A stretch of DNA of 64,000 nt from Cobetia amphilecti (GTDB lineage Bacteria > Pseudomonadota > Gammaproteobacteria > Pseudomonadales > Halomonadaceae). Below are positions 26,776 through 37,144 of the stretch, piece by piece. The stretch lies in contig NZ_CP084115.1 in NCBI RefSeq assembly GCF_020217465.1, forward strand, positions 1,178,001 through 1,242,000, written 5' to 3'. The notes beneath the pieces were generated by a model that did no database searches, had not been told where the DNA came from, and saw only the letters and a list, made by a program, of their open reading frames with translations. The position numbers and the translations under genes were made by a program. Numbering within the stretch: position 1 is the first letter of the stretch; each line of letters starts with the position of its first letter.

Positions 26776-26801
26776 TTGTGCAGTGCAGCATATTGCTGTG
26801 C
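26776..26801. promoter_or_regulatory. TGC-repeat element, possible PhaR operator for phasin
   Basis: TTGTGCAGTGCAGCA followed by TATTGCTGTGC is a run of TGC/GCA words of the kind bound by PhaR repressors upstream of phasin genes in class I PHA producers. It is 64 bp before the phasin start codon. No phaR gene is in the window, so the assignment rests on word similarity and position. Confidence 0.45.
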
Positions 26802-26864
26802 TCCACAGGTGGCGCAGAGACTTCTGCGCGCTGTCCCGGTACGGAATCCATGGGAGGAACCGTC

Positions 26865-27317
26865 ATGCAGCAGGATCAGATGTTCAACGCCTTTGCCGAG
26901 CAAGCCCGCAGCTTCTACCAGCCGATGCGCAAGCTCAACACTCTGATGCTCGACCATATGGGCAAGATTGCCGATTATCAGATGGACGCTGCCAAGCGCT
27001 ATACCGAGGCTGGTCTCGAGCGTGCGCGTGCTGCCACTGAAATCAAGGGTATGGAAGAGTTCAGCGAGTTCAGCAACCGCCAGCTGGAAGTGGCGACCGA
27101 GCTGTCTCAGCAGATGATGGATGATTCCCTGAAGCTGGCCGAGATGGGCAACGAAATGCGCGCCCAGCTCGAACAGGCCTACTCTGACGCTGGCAAGGAA
27201 GCCACCGACAAGGCGTCCGCTGCCACAGAGAAATCCGCTTCAGCAGCAGAGGACAAGGCATCCTCCGCTGCCAGCAACAAGCCGGCTGCCGCGACAAGCC
27301 GCGCCAAGCAGAACTAA
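26865..27317 (+). CDS. phaP: Phasin family protein (PHA granule-associated)
   Basis: 150-residue amphipathic-helix protein: FNAFAEQARSFYQPMRKLNT, MLDHMGKIADYQMDAAKRYT and the repeated heptad-like helices EFSNRQLEVATELSQQMMDD are typical of Phasin_2-type proteins that coat PHA granules. The last 45 residues are Ala/Ser/Lys/Glu-rich and end ATSRAKQN, similar in style to the tails of the DUF6489 protein and PhaC. GGGAGGAA precedes ATG 26865; an upstream in-frame start would run through the palindrome and is rejected. A strong terminator follows, so phaC has its own promoter. Confidence 0.87.
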   Translation: MQQDQMFNAFAEQARSFYQPMRKLNTLMLDHMGKIADYQMDAAKRYTEAGLERARAATEIKGMEEFSEFSNRQLEVATELSQQMMDDSLKLAEMGNEMRAQLEQAYSDAGKEATDKASAATEKSASAAEDKASSAASNKPAAATSRAKQN

Positions 27318-27328
27318 GGTATACCCCG

Positions 27329-27360
27329 AAAAGGCTGGCGCTTGCGCCAGCCTTTTTTTT
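27329..27360 (+). terminator. Rho-independent terminator after phaP
   Basis: AAGGCTGGCG pairs with CGCCAGCCTT around CTTG, followed by eight T. Confidence 0.95.
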
Positions 27361-27769
27361 GCCGTTTTCAGGCATTGCCCCTGCCGTGCTGGAAGGCGCA
27401 TGCTGGAGATGAGCACGCTGGCGCACAGGCTGTTTTGCTCTCGTATTCGCCGCGCGCGAATCCGACGGAAAGCAGACCTGCAGGTGGCAGACCATTCCAA
27501 CTGACAGCGCATTTTAGCTGACAGCGCACTTTGCTTGCCTTGGCATGCTCGCCTGCAGCACCCTGAAATCAGCCGTGAAACGGTCTTCAAAACAGTCTGA
27601 AAAGCAGTGCCCGTCGCCAGTGAAGGCGCCCGTCTCACGAGAGACGGCATGGCACTGCTCAGTGGTCAGGAAGGATTCGATTCGATGAAATCGTGCCGCC
27701 GGCAGATGTTCGGCAGCCAAGCTTCGATAGCCAATGACGTGATGGTCAATGACAAGGAGGAAGGGCGAT
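27361..27769. other. phaP-phaC gap with a 17-bp duplication
   Basis: No gene is convincing here. Two tandem 17-bp copies of ARCTGACAGCGCAYTTT are at 27499-27515 and 27516-27532. A promoter for phaC must lie here because phaP ends in a terminator; I could not place it. Confidence 0.6.
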
Positions 27770-30646
27770 ATGGACTCAGCCCAGCAGCAGGCGTTCTCGC
27801 AGACATTCTCTCAGGCCTTTACCAGTCTGTTCCCCGACGGTGCTGAAGGCACGGAGTGGGCCAGCGTGATGCAGCAGGCCAGCGCCCAGTATCAAGCCTT
27901 GATGAGTGACATGCTGGAGCGCCTATGGCCCAGCGCCGCCGCTTCCACCATCTATGACGAGATGGGTCGTTGCTTCCAGGCGGGTGCCGAGGCCCTGGCA
28001 CGCGACCCGCAACTGTTGATGTCGACCCAGACGCGCCTCTTCCAGGACCAGATGGCCCTGTTGCAGGGCACGTTGCGCGAGCTGAATGGCGAGAGCGTCG
28101 AGCCGGTGATCACGCCCGCGCGCTCTGATCGCCGCTTCCGCGATGAGGCCTGGCAGCGCGAGCCCTATTACCACTTCCTCGTGCAGCAATACCTGCTGTT
28201 CTCGCGCGCCGTGGACGACATGCTGGCCGGCATTCAAGGCCTGCCGGAGAGCCAGAAGCGCAATCTCGAGTTCTACGCGCGCCAGTACGTCAGCGCCTTC
28301 TCGCCCTCCAACTTCGCCTCCACCAACCCGGAAGTGCAGCGCGTGACCCGCGAGACCGGCGGCCAGAACCTGCTCGACGGCCTGAAGCGTCTGCGCGATG
28401 ACCTGGCCAACTCCGCCGAAGGCATCAATGTCGCGATGACCGACACTGAAGCCTTCCGTCTCGGCGACAACATCGCCGTCACGCCGGGTGACGTGGTCTT
28501 CGAGAACGAGCTGATCCAGCTGATCCAGTATCGTCCGGCCACCGAGAAGGCCTTCAGCACGCCGTTGCTGGTCGTGCCGCCGTGGATCAACAAGTACTAC
28601 ATTCTCGATCTGCGTCAGGACAATTCGATGATGCGCTGGCTGGTGGAGCAGGGGCACACCGTGTTCCTGATCTCCTGGCGCAATCCGGGGCCCGAGCAGA
28701 GTGATCTCACCTGGGCCGATTACATGCAGATGGGGCCGCTGGCCGCGATGGATGCCATCGAGCAGGCCACCGGCGAGAAGCAGGTCAACATCCTGTCCTA
28801 CTGCATCGGCGGTACGCTGACGGCCAGCACCATGGCCTATCTGGCGGCCGAGAAGCAGTCCGACCGCGTGCGCTCGGTCAGCTACATGGCAACGCTGCAG
28901 GATTTCTCCGATCCCGGTGAGATCGGGGTCTTCCTCAACGAGCCGGTGCTGCAGGGCCTCGAGAAGCAGATGGCGCAGGACGGCTATCTGGATGGCCGCG
29001 TGATGGCGTTCTCCTTCAATCTGCTGCGCGAGAATGACCTGTTCTGGTCGTTCTACGTCTCCAACTATCTCAAGGGCGAAGCGCCGACCGCGTTCGACCT
29101 GCTGTACTGGAACACCGACGGCACCAACCTGCCGGCCGGTACCCATGCCTGGTATCTGCGTCATATGTATCTGGAGAACCGCCTGGTGCAGCCCGGTGGC
29201 ATCGAGCTGGACGGCGTGCCGATCGATCTCTCCCAGATCGAGACACCGAGCTACTGGGTCTCCGCGCGCGAGGACCACATCGCCAAGTGGCAGACCACCT
29301 ACAACGGCACCCAGCTGCCCAAGGCCTCCATCAAGCGCTTCGTGCTCGGTGGCTCTGGTCATATCGCGGGTATTGTCAATCCGCCGCACAAGAACAAGTA
29401 CGGCTACGCCACCAACGACAGCCTGCCGGCAACGCCGGATGAGTGGCTCGAGGGCACCGAGCAGCACGAAGGTTCCTGGTGGAATGATTGGCAGGCGTGG
29501 ATGACAGGCAATGGCTTCGTGGAGCCGGAACCGGAGGTCTCTGCGCGCACACCGGGTGAGGGCAAGCTCGACGTGATCGAAGCGGCGCCGGGGCGTTATG
29601 CGCGCCAGACCATTCCGGAAGTGCTGGGGCAGAGCGTGCCGGAAGAGATCACCAGCGTGGCGGATGCGCAGCTCAAGGCCGTGCGTGATGTGCAGCAGAC
29701 GGTCGAGAAGAGCGTGAATGAAGCGCTCAAGCAGGTGACGCTGCCGCTGGAAGAGGTCATGACCGCGATGACCGAAGCCGTCACCGGCAAGGCCGCCAAT
29801 GATGCCGGCGACACGGCGGGCAACAGCTCATCCAGTGCCTCCAGGGCGCAAGGTGCGAGCACCAGACCTGCCGCTTCCAAGGCCGCATCAGCCGCTGGGG
29901 CGCCAGCCGCTGAGTCGGCAGCGCCGGCAAGCAAGCCCGCCGCGCGCAAGCGTGCTGCACCCAAAAGCACAGCCTCCAGGAGCACAGCTGCCAAGAGCGC
30001 AACGACCACCAGCAGCACGGCCAGCGACAGCACTACCAAACAGAGCACTGCGAGCACGGCTGCCAGCAGCACCGGTAGCTCAGCGACCAAGACCACCACG
30101 GCGAGAAAGACCTCCACGCCACGCAAGACGGCAGCCAGCAAGACGACCACTGCCAACAAGTCAACGGCGGCCAAGACGACTGCAAGCAAGACGACTGCAA
30201 GCAAGGCGACTGCGAGCACGTCAGCCTCTGACAGCAAGCCGTCTGCATCAGGCACCTCGAGCAGCAGCACTTCTTCCACGGCTTCGGGCTCCAGCGCTAC
30301 GAAGCCCGCGACGACGCGCAAGAGCACTGCCAGCAAGAGCACGGCGAGCAAGAGCACCGCCAGCTCGACGGGAAGCGCGAGCACTGCCAAGACGGGTAGC
30401 AACACCGGGGCTTCCAGTCAGGAGGCTACCCGCTCAGGCACTTCAAGCTCTGGTGCTTCCACTACCACCGCCAAGAGTGACACCGGCAGCGAAGCGCCCA
30501 AGCCGCGCCGTGGCCGCCCCTCCAATGCCAGCAAGGCCGCCGCCGCCAAGGCCGCTGAAGAGGAGGCGAAGAAGGACGACGCCAAGCCTGCGGCCAGCAA
30601 GGCAGATGGCGCGTCTGGCAATGCCAAGGATAGCGACAAGAGTTGA
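27770..30646 (+). CDS. phaC: Class I poly(3-hydroxyalkanoate) synthase with long basic tail
   Basis: Polymerises 3-hydroxyacyl-CoA into PHA. The catalytic domain spans about residues 1-620: WQREPYYHFLVQQYLL (N-terminal PhaC domain), PPWINKYYILDL, the lipase-like box SYCIGGT with C345, D502 in REDHIAKW and H531 in GGSGHIAGIVNPP. The box has Ser where Cupriavidus has Gly. At 958 residues it is far longer than the usual 560-600: from about 675 on it is almost pure Ala/Ser/Thr/Lys with 15-bp-encoded KTTAS/KSTAS repeats, then PKPRRGRPSNASKAAAAKA, an AT-hook-like core. ATG 27770 is preceded by AAGGAGGAAGG; the ATG at 27749 has no ribosome site. No phaA/phaB is adjacent. Confidence 0.93.
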   Translation: MDSAQQQAFSQTFSQAFTSLFPDGAEGTEWASVMQQASAQYQALMSDMLERLWPSAAASTIYDEMGRCFQAGAEALARDPQLLMSTQTRLFQDQMALLQGTLRELNGESVEPVITPARSDRRFRDEAWQREPYYHFLVQQYLLFSRAVDDMLAGIQGLPESQKRNLEFYARQYVSAFSPSNFASTNPEVQRVTRETGGQNLLDGLKRLRDDLANSAEGINVAMTDTEAFRLGDNIAVTPGDVVFENELIQLIQYRPATEKAFSTPLLVVPPWINKYYILDLRQDNSMMRWLVEQGHTVFLISWRNPGPEQSDLTWADYMQMGPLAAMDAIEQATGEKQVNILSYCIGGTLTASTMAYLAAEKQSDRVRSVSYMATLQDFSDPGEIGVFLNEPVLQGLEKQMAQDGYLDGRVMAFSFNLLRENDLFWSFYVSNYLKGEAPTAFDLLYWNTDGTNLPAGTHAWYLRHMYLENRLVQPGGIELDGVPIDLSQIETPSYWVSAREDHIAKWQTTYNGTQLPKASIKRFVLGGSGHIAGIVNPPHKNKYGYATNDSLPATPDEWLEGTEQHEGSWWNDWQAWMTGNGFVEPEPEVSARTPGEGKLDVIEAAPGRYARQTIPEVLGQSVPEEITSVADAQLKAVRDVQQTVEKSVNEALKQVTLPLEEVMTAMTEAVTGKAANDAGDTAGNSSSSASRAQGASTRPAASKAASAAGAPAAESAAPASKPAARKRAAPKSTASRSTAAKSATTTSSTASDSTTKQSTASTAASSTGSSATKTTTARKTSTPRKTAASKTTTANKSTAAKTTASKTTASKATASTSASDSKPSASGTSSSSTSSTASGSSATKPATTRKSTASKSTASKSTASSTGSASTAKTGSNTGASSQEATRSGTSSSGASTTTAKSDTGSEAPKPRRGRPSNASKAAAAKAAEEEAKKDDAKPAASKADGASGNAKDSDKS
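30173..30364 (+). repeat. 15-bp arrays in the phaC tail
   Basis: Two groups of three 15-bp units: 30173, 30188, 30203 (AAGACGACTGCAAGC type, coding KTTAS) and 30320, 30335, 30350 (AAGAGCACNGCNAGC type, coding KSTAS). They lie inside the low-complexity tail. Confidence 0.85.
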
Positions 30647-30676
30647 TCTGCGGCGCCACAAGCTGTGAGTCAGAAC

Positions 30677-30708
30677 CGCAACGCCAGCCCTTCGGGGCTG
30701 GCGTTGCG
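30677..30708 (+). terminator. Stem-loop after phaC
   Basis: CGCAACGCCAGCCC pairs perfectly with GGGCTGGCGTTGCG across a TTCG tetraloop. There is no long T-run, but position 30 bp past phaC suggests it ends the transcript, and it may also serve the convergent LysR gene. Confidence 0.72.
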
Positions 30709-30753
30709 CGTTCAGGCTGTGCTTGCAGGTCGGGCTTTCAAGCTCAAGCTGCG

Positions 30754-31644
30754 CTAGAGGTTTCTCGACGCCGCATCCCTTGCGCCTTCCAGCAGTTCGA
30801 TCATCGCGCTGGCGGCGTTCGAGAGGGTGCGGTTGTTGTGATAGAGGTAACCGAGCTGGCGTTCGATGGGGCGGTGGTCGATGGGCAGGATCTCGATCTC
30901 GTCATCGATCATGCTTTCCGGTAGTACGCTCCAGCCCAGGCCGATGGCGACCATCATCTTGAGGGTTTCGAGGTAGTTGGTGGACATCGAGACTTCCACC
31001 GAGAGACCGTCACGCGCGAAGGTGTCGATGACGATGCCGCGCGTGAAGGTCAGGTGGCCCGGCAGCACGGCGTCGTGCTGTGAGAGGGCGGCCAGCGGCA
31101 ACGCTTTGTGACCTGCCAGCGGGTGATCACGTCCGCACACGAAGCGCATCTCATCCAGCCACACCGGCACTACCGTCAGATTGGGATCGCGATGCGGTGC
31201 CAGGGTGACGACGGCCAGTTCCAGCTCCCCATCCAGTACGCCCTGATAGGCCTGTTCCGAATCCAGAAACCGCATGTCCATGCGCACCTCGGGGTGGGCC
31301 ATGGTGAAGGCCTTGAGCAGCGGCGGCAGCCGGTGCAGGCCCACATGGTGGCTGGTGGCCATCGTCAGGCTGCCTTTTACCTCGCCGGACAGATTGCGCA
31401 GCGCGCGCCGGGTGTCATCGTGCATCACCAGGATGGCGCGGGCGCGGGGCAGCAGGATATTGCCGGCCTCCGTCAGCGAGACACGCCGTCCGATGCGATC
31501 GAACAGCCGTGCGCCATGCAGTTGCTCCAGCTGGGCGATACGTTTGGAAACGGCCGGCTGGGTGAGGTGCAGCTGCTCGGCGGCAAGCGAGAAGGAGGCG
31601 GTTTCGGCGACGGCGACGAAGGCCTGCAGAGAGGGTGTGTCCAT
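30754..31644 (-). CDS. LysR-type regulator divergent from leuC
   Basis: 296-residue transcription factor. The N-terminal winged helix-turn-helix is FVAVAETASFSLAAEQLHLT followed by QPAVSKRIAQLEQ; the effector domain follows (MATSHHVGLHRLPPLLKAF; TNYLETLKMMVAIGLGWSVL). A LysR gene in this divergent position before leuCD occurs in Pseudomonas and relatives, so it probably activates leu genes (inference from context). An inverted repeat fitting a LysR site lies in the 359-bp intergenic region. The phaC gene is convergent and unrelated. Confidence 0.88.
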   Translation of the reverse strand: MDTPSLQAFVAVAETASFSLAAEQLHLTQPAVSKRIAQLEQLHGARLFDRIGRRVSLTEAGNILLPRARAILVMHDDTRRALRNLSGEVKGSLTMATSHHVGLHRLPPLLKAFTMAHPEVRMDMRFLDSEQAYQGVLDGELELAVVTLAPHRDPNLTVVPVWLDEMRFVCGRDHPLAGHKALPLAALSQHDAVLPGHLTFTRGIVIDTFARDGLSVEVSMSTNYLETLKMMVAIGLGWSVLPESMIDDEIEILPIDHRPIERQLGYLYHNNRTLSNAASAMIELLEGARDAASRNL

Positions 31645-31758
31645 GTGGGGCAGCTATCCTGTCATGAGGGCAATCATAGGGGCGTTCAGGGGAGCGTCAA
31701 GCGGGGCGATCGATACCGGCGCAGGCAGATGCACTCCTGATCAAGACCTGATGAGCAA

Positions 31759-31780
31759 TGGTATTCCTTTTGGGAATCCA
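31759..31780. promoter_or_regulatory. Candidate LysR binding site before leuC
   Basis: ATTCC-TTTTG-GGAAT (31763-31777) is a perfect inverted repeat with partial extension (TGG/CCA). It contains a T-N11-A core. Its centre is about 65 bp upstream of the start site implied by the promoter hexamers at 31799-31828, the usual LysR recognition position. Confidence 0.6.
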
Positions 31781-31798
31781 AAGCATGAAAAACATGAA

Positions 31799-31828
31799 TT
31801 GCTTTTATTCATTCTCGCCGAGTACTCT
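31799..31828 (+). promoter_or_regulatory. Candidate leuC promoter
   Basis: TTGCTT (31799-31804), 18-bp spacer, TACTCT (31823-31828). The imperfect hexamers suit an activated promoter. A leader of about 170 nt to leuC follows; I see no leucine-rich leader peptide in it. Confidence 0.45.
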
Positions 31829-32003
31829 TGATGGCACAGGACGCGGCGGCGATGCTGGAGCCAGCAAGCAAGTGGTCACTATCCACGGGCTCGCACGACC
31901 GCCCCGCCATCAACACTGGACGACACACCCTCATCAAGGGGCCGTTACGAGCCCCGAGGCAGCAAGCGCGCTCTTACCGTAAGGCGCCACGAGGAGACAC
32001 GAC

Positions 32004-33455
32004 ATGGCTAGCCAGACCCTTTATGACAAGTTGTGGGATCAGCACCTGGTCAAGCAACGCGAAGACGGTACTGCACTCATCTACATCGACCGTCACCTGC
32101 TGCACGAAGTCACGTCGCCGCAGGCATTCGAGGGGCTGCGTCTGGCCGGTCGCAAGCCGTGGCGTCTGGATGCCAACCTGGCAACGCCGGACCACAACGT
32201 GCCGACGTCTCTCAAGGAGCGTGCTGCCGGTATCGCGGGCATCGAGGACGAGACCTCACGCATTCAGGTGCAGACCCTCGACGACAACTGCAACAGCTTC
32301 AACATCGAGCAGTTCACCATCAATGATGCGCGTCAGGGCATCGTGCACGTGGTCGGGCCGGAGCAGGGCGCGACTCTGCCGGGCATGACCGTGGTGTGTG
32401 GCGATTCCCACACCGCGACCCACGGTGCCTTCGCGGCACTGGCCCACGGGATCGGCACCTCCGAGGTCGAGCACGTGCTCGCCACCCAGTGCCTGATCCA
32501 GCGCAAGATGAAGAACATGCTGGTGCGCGTCGATGGTCGTCTCGGCACTGGCGTCACCGCCAAGGATGTCGTGCTCGCCATCATCGGCGAGATCGGCACC
32601 GCCGGCGGTACCGGCTACGCCATCGAATTCGGCGGCTCTGCCATCCAGGACATCTCCATGGAAGGCCGCATGACCATCTGCAACATGGCGATCGAAGCCG
32701 GTGCGCGGGTCGGTCTGGTCGGTGTCGATGACATCACCATCGACTATCTCTACGAGCGCCCCTATGCGCCGAACGCCCAGCAGTGGGAAGCGGCCGTCGC
32801 CGACTGGCGCAATCTGGTCTCCGATGCGGACGCCGAATTCGACAAGGTCGTGGTGCTCAAGGCCGAGGATATCGCGCCGCAGGTCACCTGGGGCACCAGC
32901 CCGGAGCAGGTCACCAGCGTCAATGGCGTGGTGCCGGACCCGGCTGCAGCCAGCGATGACACCGAAGCGCGTGGCATCACCCGTGCGCTCGAGTACATGG
33001 GCCTCAGCGCTCAGCAGAAGATCACCGACATCAAACTGGACCGCGTGTTCATCGGTTCCTGCACCAACTCGCGCATCGAGGATTTGCGTGAAGCGGCGCG
33101 CGTGGCCGAAGGCCGCACGGTCGCCAAGAGCCTCAAGCAGGCGATGGTGGTGCCGGGCTCTGGCTTGGTGAAGGCGCAGGCGGAAGCGGAAGGGCTGCAC
33201 GAGATCTTCCTCGCGGCGGGCTTTGAATGGCGTGAGCCGGGTTGCTCCATGTGTCTGGCGATGAACGCCGACAAGCTGGGCGCCGGTGAGCACTGTGCTT
33301 CCACCTCCAACCGCAACTTCGAAGGCCGTCAGGGCTTCGGTGGGCGTACGCACCTCGTCAGCCCGGCCATGGCCGCCGCTGCCGCGATTGCGGGTCACTT
33401 CGTTGATGTTCGTGACTTTGCCCCCATCCCTACCAACAACACTCAAGTCGCCTGA
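32004..33455 (+). CDS. leuC: 3-isopropylmalate dehydratase large subunit
   Basis: 483-residue aconitase-family subunit that, with LeuD, isomerises 2- to 3-isopropylmalate. Signatures include [48 protein letters not shown] (first [4Fe-4S] Cys) and [15 protein letters not shown] (two further Cys ligands), then [12 protein letters not shown]. Slightly longer than usual (about 466-475) because of a segment near [28 protein letters not shown] precedes ATG 32004. leuD follows after 11 bp. Confidence 0.97.
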   Translation: MASQTLYDKLWDQHLVKQREDGTALIYIDRHLLHEVTSPQAFEGLRLAGRKPWRLDANLATPDHNVPTSLKERAAGIAGIEDETSRIQVQTLDDNCNSFNIEQFTINDARQGIVHVVGPEQGATLPGMTVVCGDSHTATHGAFAALAHGIGTSEVEHVLATQCLIQRKMKNMLVRVDGRLGTGVTAKDVVLAIIGEIGTAGGTGYAIEFGGSAIQDISMEGRMTICNMAIEAGARVGLVGVDDITIDYLYERPYAPNAQQWEAAVADWRNLVSDADAEFDKVVVLKAEDIAPQVTWGTSPEQVTSVNGVVPDPAAASDDTEARGITRALEYMGLSAQQKITDIKLDRVFIGSCTNSRIEDLREAARVAEGRTVAKSLKQAMVVPGSGLVKAQAEAEGLHEIFLAAGFEWREPGCSMCLAMNADKLGAGEHCASTSNRNFEGRQGFGGRTHLVSPAMAAAAAIAGHFVDVRDFAPIPTNNTQVA

Positions 33456-33466
33456 GGAGGCCCGAC

Positions 33467-34120
33467 ATGGAAAAGTTCATTCGCCAGCAGGGCCTCGTGG
33501 CACCGCTTGATCGCGCCAACGTCGATACTGACCTGATCATCCCGAAGCAGTTTCTGAAGTCGATCAAGCGTACCGGCTTCGGGCCGAACCTCTTCGATGA
33601 GCTGCGTTATCTCGATGAGGGCTATATCGGTCAGGACATCAGCAAGCGTCCGCTGAATCCGGATTTCGTGCTCAACCAGCCGCGTTACGCGGGGGCCAGC
33701 GTATTGCTGGCGCGTCGCAACTTCGGTTGTGGTTCCTCGCGTGAACACGCGCCCTGGGCACTGACCGACTTCGGCTTCCGCGTGGTCATCGCGCCGAGCT
33801 TCGCCGATATCTTCTACAACAACTCGTTCAAGAACGGCCTGTTGTTGATTACCCTCGACGAGGACACGGTGGACCGTCTGTTCAAGGAAGCCGAGGCGGT
33901 GGAAGGGTATCGTCTGGATATCGACCTCGAGGCACAGGCAGTCATCACGCCGTCCGGTGAGTCGATTCCCTTCGAGGTCGACAGCTTCCGCAAGCATTGC
34001 CTGATGGAAGGCCTGGACGATATCGGTCTGACCCTCAAGGACCAGGACGCCATCGACAGCTTCGAGAAGCGTCATCGCACCGAGCGTCCGTGGCTGTTCC
34101 GCGACGGCAAGACGGCCTGA
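33467..34120 (+). CDS. leuD: 3-isopropylmalate dehydratase small subunit
   Basis: 217-residue partner of LeuC carrying the swivelling domain. Typical segments: [53 protein letters not shown] and [22 protein letters not shown] precedes ATG 33467. It ends 145 bp before leuB, a gap filled by three stem-loops. Confidence 0.96.
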   Translation: MEKFIRQQGLVAPLDRANVDTDLIIPKQFLKSIKRTGFGPNLFDELRYLDEGYIGQDISKRPLNPDFVLNQPRYAGASVLLARRNFGCGSSREHAPWALTDFGFRVVIAPSFADIFYNNSFKNGLLLITLDEDTVDRLFKEAEAVEGYRLDIDLEAQAVITPSGESIPFEVDSFRKHCLMEGLDDIGLTLKDQDAIDSFEKRHRTERPWLFRDGKTA

Positions 34121-34171
34121 TCTGGCCAGCGTCGCGTCAGTCAGCGCCTGACATCGCAACATATTCGTCAT

Positions 34172-34249
34172 GGCTCGCCGTCCAGAATGGCGGCGAGCCC
34201 AGTCTCAGCACCGACGGTGAACCGTCGGTCTCGCCGGAAGACTTCCGGC
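34172..34249 (+). other. Three consecutive stem-loops between leuD and leuB
   Basis: GGCTCGCCG/CGGCGAGCC (34172-34180, 34191-34199), ACCGACGGT-GA-ACCGTCGGT (34210-34229) and GCCGGAA-GAC-TTCCGGC (34233-34249). None is followed by a T-run, and leuB's ribosome site AAGGAG starts two bases after the last. They could set RNA stability or leuB translation. Confidence 0.7.
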
Positions 34250-34265
34250 CCAAGGAGAGTTCCAG

Positions 34266-35348
<1,083 letters not shown>

Positions 35349-35358
35349 GGCAAGACCC

Positions 35359-35390
35359 GCGTGAACGCCGCCAGCCAGCGGCGTTCACGC
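35359..35390. other. Stem-loop after leuB
   Basis: GCGTGAACGCCG pairs perfectly with CGGCGTTCACGC around CCAGCCAG, 10 bp past the leuB stop. No T-run; possible 3' end signal or stabiliser. Confidence 0.6.
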
Positions 35391-35566
35391 GATGATCATG
35401 GGGGAGCTCGGCGTGCGTCGCCGGGTTCTCATGTCAGGACCTGCGGCTGGAGCGTTGGGCAAGGCTCGTCTCGTGTGAGTTGCCTGTGCTCGCTGCGGGT
35501 CATTCCTGTGTCGGGAGCGGTGGTGTCTTCCATGCTCCCGGCCGTGCATGAACAAGGAGAACAAGC

Positions 35567-36688
35567 ATGTTGAAAGTCGGATTTGTCGGTTGGCGTGGCA
35601 TGGTCGGTTCCGTGCTGATGCAACGCATGCGTGATGACAACGATTTCGCCGGTATCGAGCCGGTATTCTTCTCCACCTCCCAGGTCGGTCAGGCCGGTCC
35701 TGACCTGGGCACGCCGGTGCCGGCGCTCAAGGATGCCAATGACATCAATGAGCTGAAGGCGCTGGATGTCATCGTCACCTGTCAGGGCGGCGACTACACC
35801 AAGCAGGTGTTCGGCCCGCTGCGCGAAGCCGGCTGGAAGGGCGACTGGATCGATGCGGCCTCCACCCTGCGCATGGACAAGGACGCCGTGCTGGTGCTGG
35901 ACCCGGTCAACCGTCACGTGATCGACCAGAAGATCGGCGCCGGTGCCAACACCTTCGTCGGCGGCAACTGCACCGTCAGCCTGATGCTGATGGGCCTGGG
36001 CGGCCTGTTCGAGGCCGGCATGGTCGAGTGGATGACCTCCATGAGCTACCAGGCAGCTTCCGGCAGCGGTGCGCGCCACATGCGTGAGCTGCTGACCCAG
36101 ATGGGCCAGCTCAATGGCAGCGTGGCCTCAGAGCTTGCGGACCCGGCCAGCGCCATCCTCGACATCGACCGCAAGGTGACCGCCACCATGCGCGGCGATG
36201 ACTTCGCGACTCAGCAGTTCGGTGCGCCGCTGGCCGGCTCACTGCTGCCGTGGATCGATTCCGCGATGGAATCCGGTCAGACCCGCGAGGAGTGGAAGGC
36301 CGGTGTCGAGGCCAACAAGATTCTCGACAGCCAGGGCAACCCGATCATGATCGACGGGCTGTGCGTGCGTATCGGTGCGATGCGTTCCCACTCCCAGGCC
36401 TTCACCGTCAAGCTCAAGCAGGACGTGCCGCTGGACGAGATCGAAGACCGCCTGGCCAAGCACAACGACTGGGTCAAGGTCGTCGCCAATACCAAGGAAG
36501 ACAGCCTCAAGCACCTGACACCGGCCGCCGCGACCGGCACCCTGACCGTACCGGTCGGCCGTCTGCGCAAGCTGGCGATGGGGGGCGAATACCTGTCCGC
36601 CTTCAGTGTCGGTGACCAGCTGCTGTGGGGGGCCGCGGAGCCTCTCAAGCGCATGCTGACCATCCTGCGTGAACATCGCGCGGCCTGA
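35567..36688 (+). CDS. asd: Aspartate-semialdehyde dehydrogenase
   Basis: 373-residue enzyme making aspartate semialdehyde for lysine, threonine, methionine and diaminopimelate. The NADP-binding start is [20 protein letters not shown]; the catalytic Cys is C135 in [26 protein letters not shown] and [16 protein letters not shown] are typical of the gammaproteobacterial form. AAGGAG precedes ATG 35567. The leuB-asd-fimV order is shared with Pseudomonas. Confidence 0.96.
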   Translation: MLKVGFVGWRGMVGSVLMQRMRDDNDFAGIEPVFFSTSQVGQAGPDLGTPVPALKDANDINELKALDVIVTCQGGDYTKQVFGPLREAGWKGDWIDAASTLRMDKDAVLVLDPVNRHVIDQKIGAGANTFVGGNCTVSLMLMGLGGLFEAGMVEWMTSMSYQAASGSGARHMRELLTQMGQLNGSVASELADPASAILDIDRKVTATMRGDDFATQQFGAPLAGSLLPWIDSAMESGQTREEWKAGVEANKILDSQGNPIMIDGLCVRIGAMRSHSQAFTVKLKQDVPLDEIEDRLAKHNDWVKVVANTKEDSLKHLTPAAATGTLTVPVGRLRKLAMGGEYLSAFSVGDQLLWGAAEPLKRMLTILREHRAA

Positions 36689-36735
36689 TCGCACTGTGTA
36701 GCAGCATGTCGTCGGGTTCGTTGCGAGCCTGACCT

Positions 36736-36778
36736 GAAAACGCCCTCGGCTCTCTGGAGTCGAGGGCGTTTCTCTTTT
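36736..36778 (+). terminator. Rho-independent terminator after asd
   Basis: AAAACGCCCTCG pairs with CGAGGGCGTTT over a 12-nt loop, followed by TCTCTTTT. Confidence 0.85.
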
Positions 36779-37144
36779 GCACGTTACGTCTTGGAAGGTC
36801 GGTGATTTCAGGTAAGAGATAGGTCACTGATGTCACGGCGAGTACCAGATATCTCAGTCTTTCCTGCGCATTTTTTGCGATTTTGACTGGCGCTTTTGAT
36901 GCATGATGGCAGGGAGGTGTTTTTTACGGGTATCGTAAAGGGGATATCGTCGAGCTGGTCACTCGCGATATGACGCCTCTGCGGCCGTTATCGATCGTGG
37001 GCCGTCACTCTATCGTTGAAACTTTTTCCACTTTGCCAATGGCTTCCCGCACTCTTGGGACGGACTCTCTGGTATCTTGTGTAAGTATACGTAACATAAT
37101 GCGCAGGCCGGGCAATGATTCGGCCGCATACGAAGGGACACTCA
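36779..37144 (+). other. fimV upstream region
   Basis: This 366-bp gap is AT-richer than its surroundings and should hold the fimV promoter. An inverted repeat TTTACG-GGTAT-CGTAAA is at 36923-36939. Several hexamers (for example CATAAT at 37096-37101) are possible -10 elements without a convincing -35. No gene seen. Confidence 0.5.

Noticed and set aside
26718-26864. Phasin start 49 codons upstream
   Set aside because: The extra frame runs out of the palindrome, is Cys/Ser-rich and lacks a ribosome site; ATG 26865 has GGGAGGAA.
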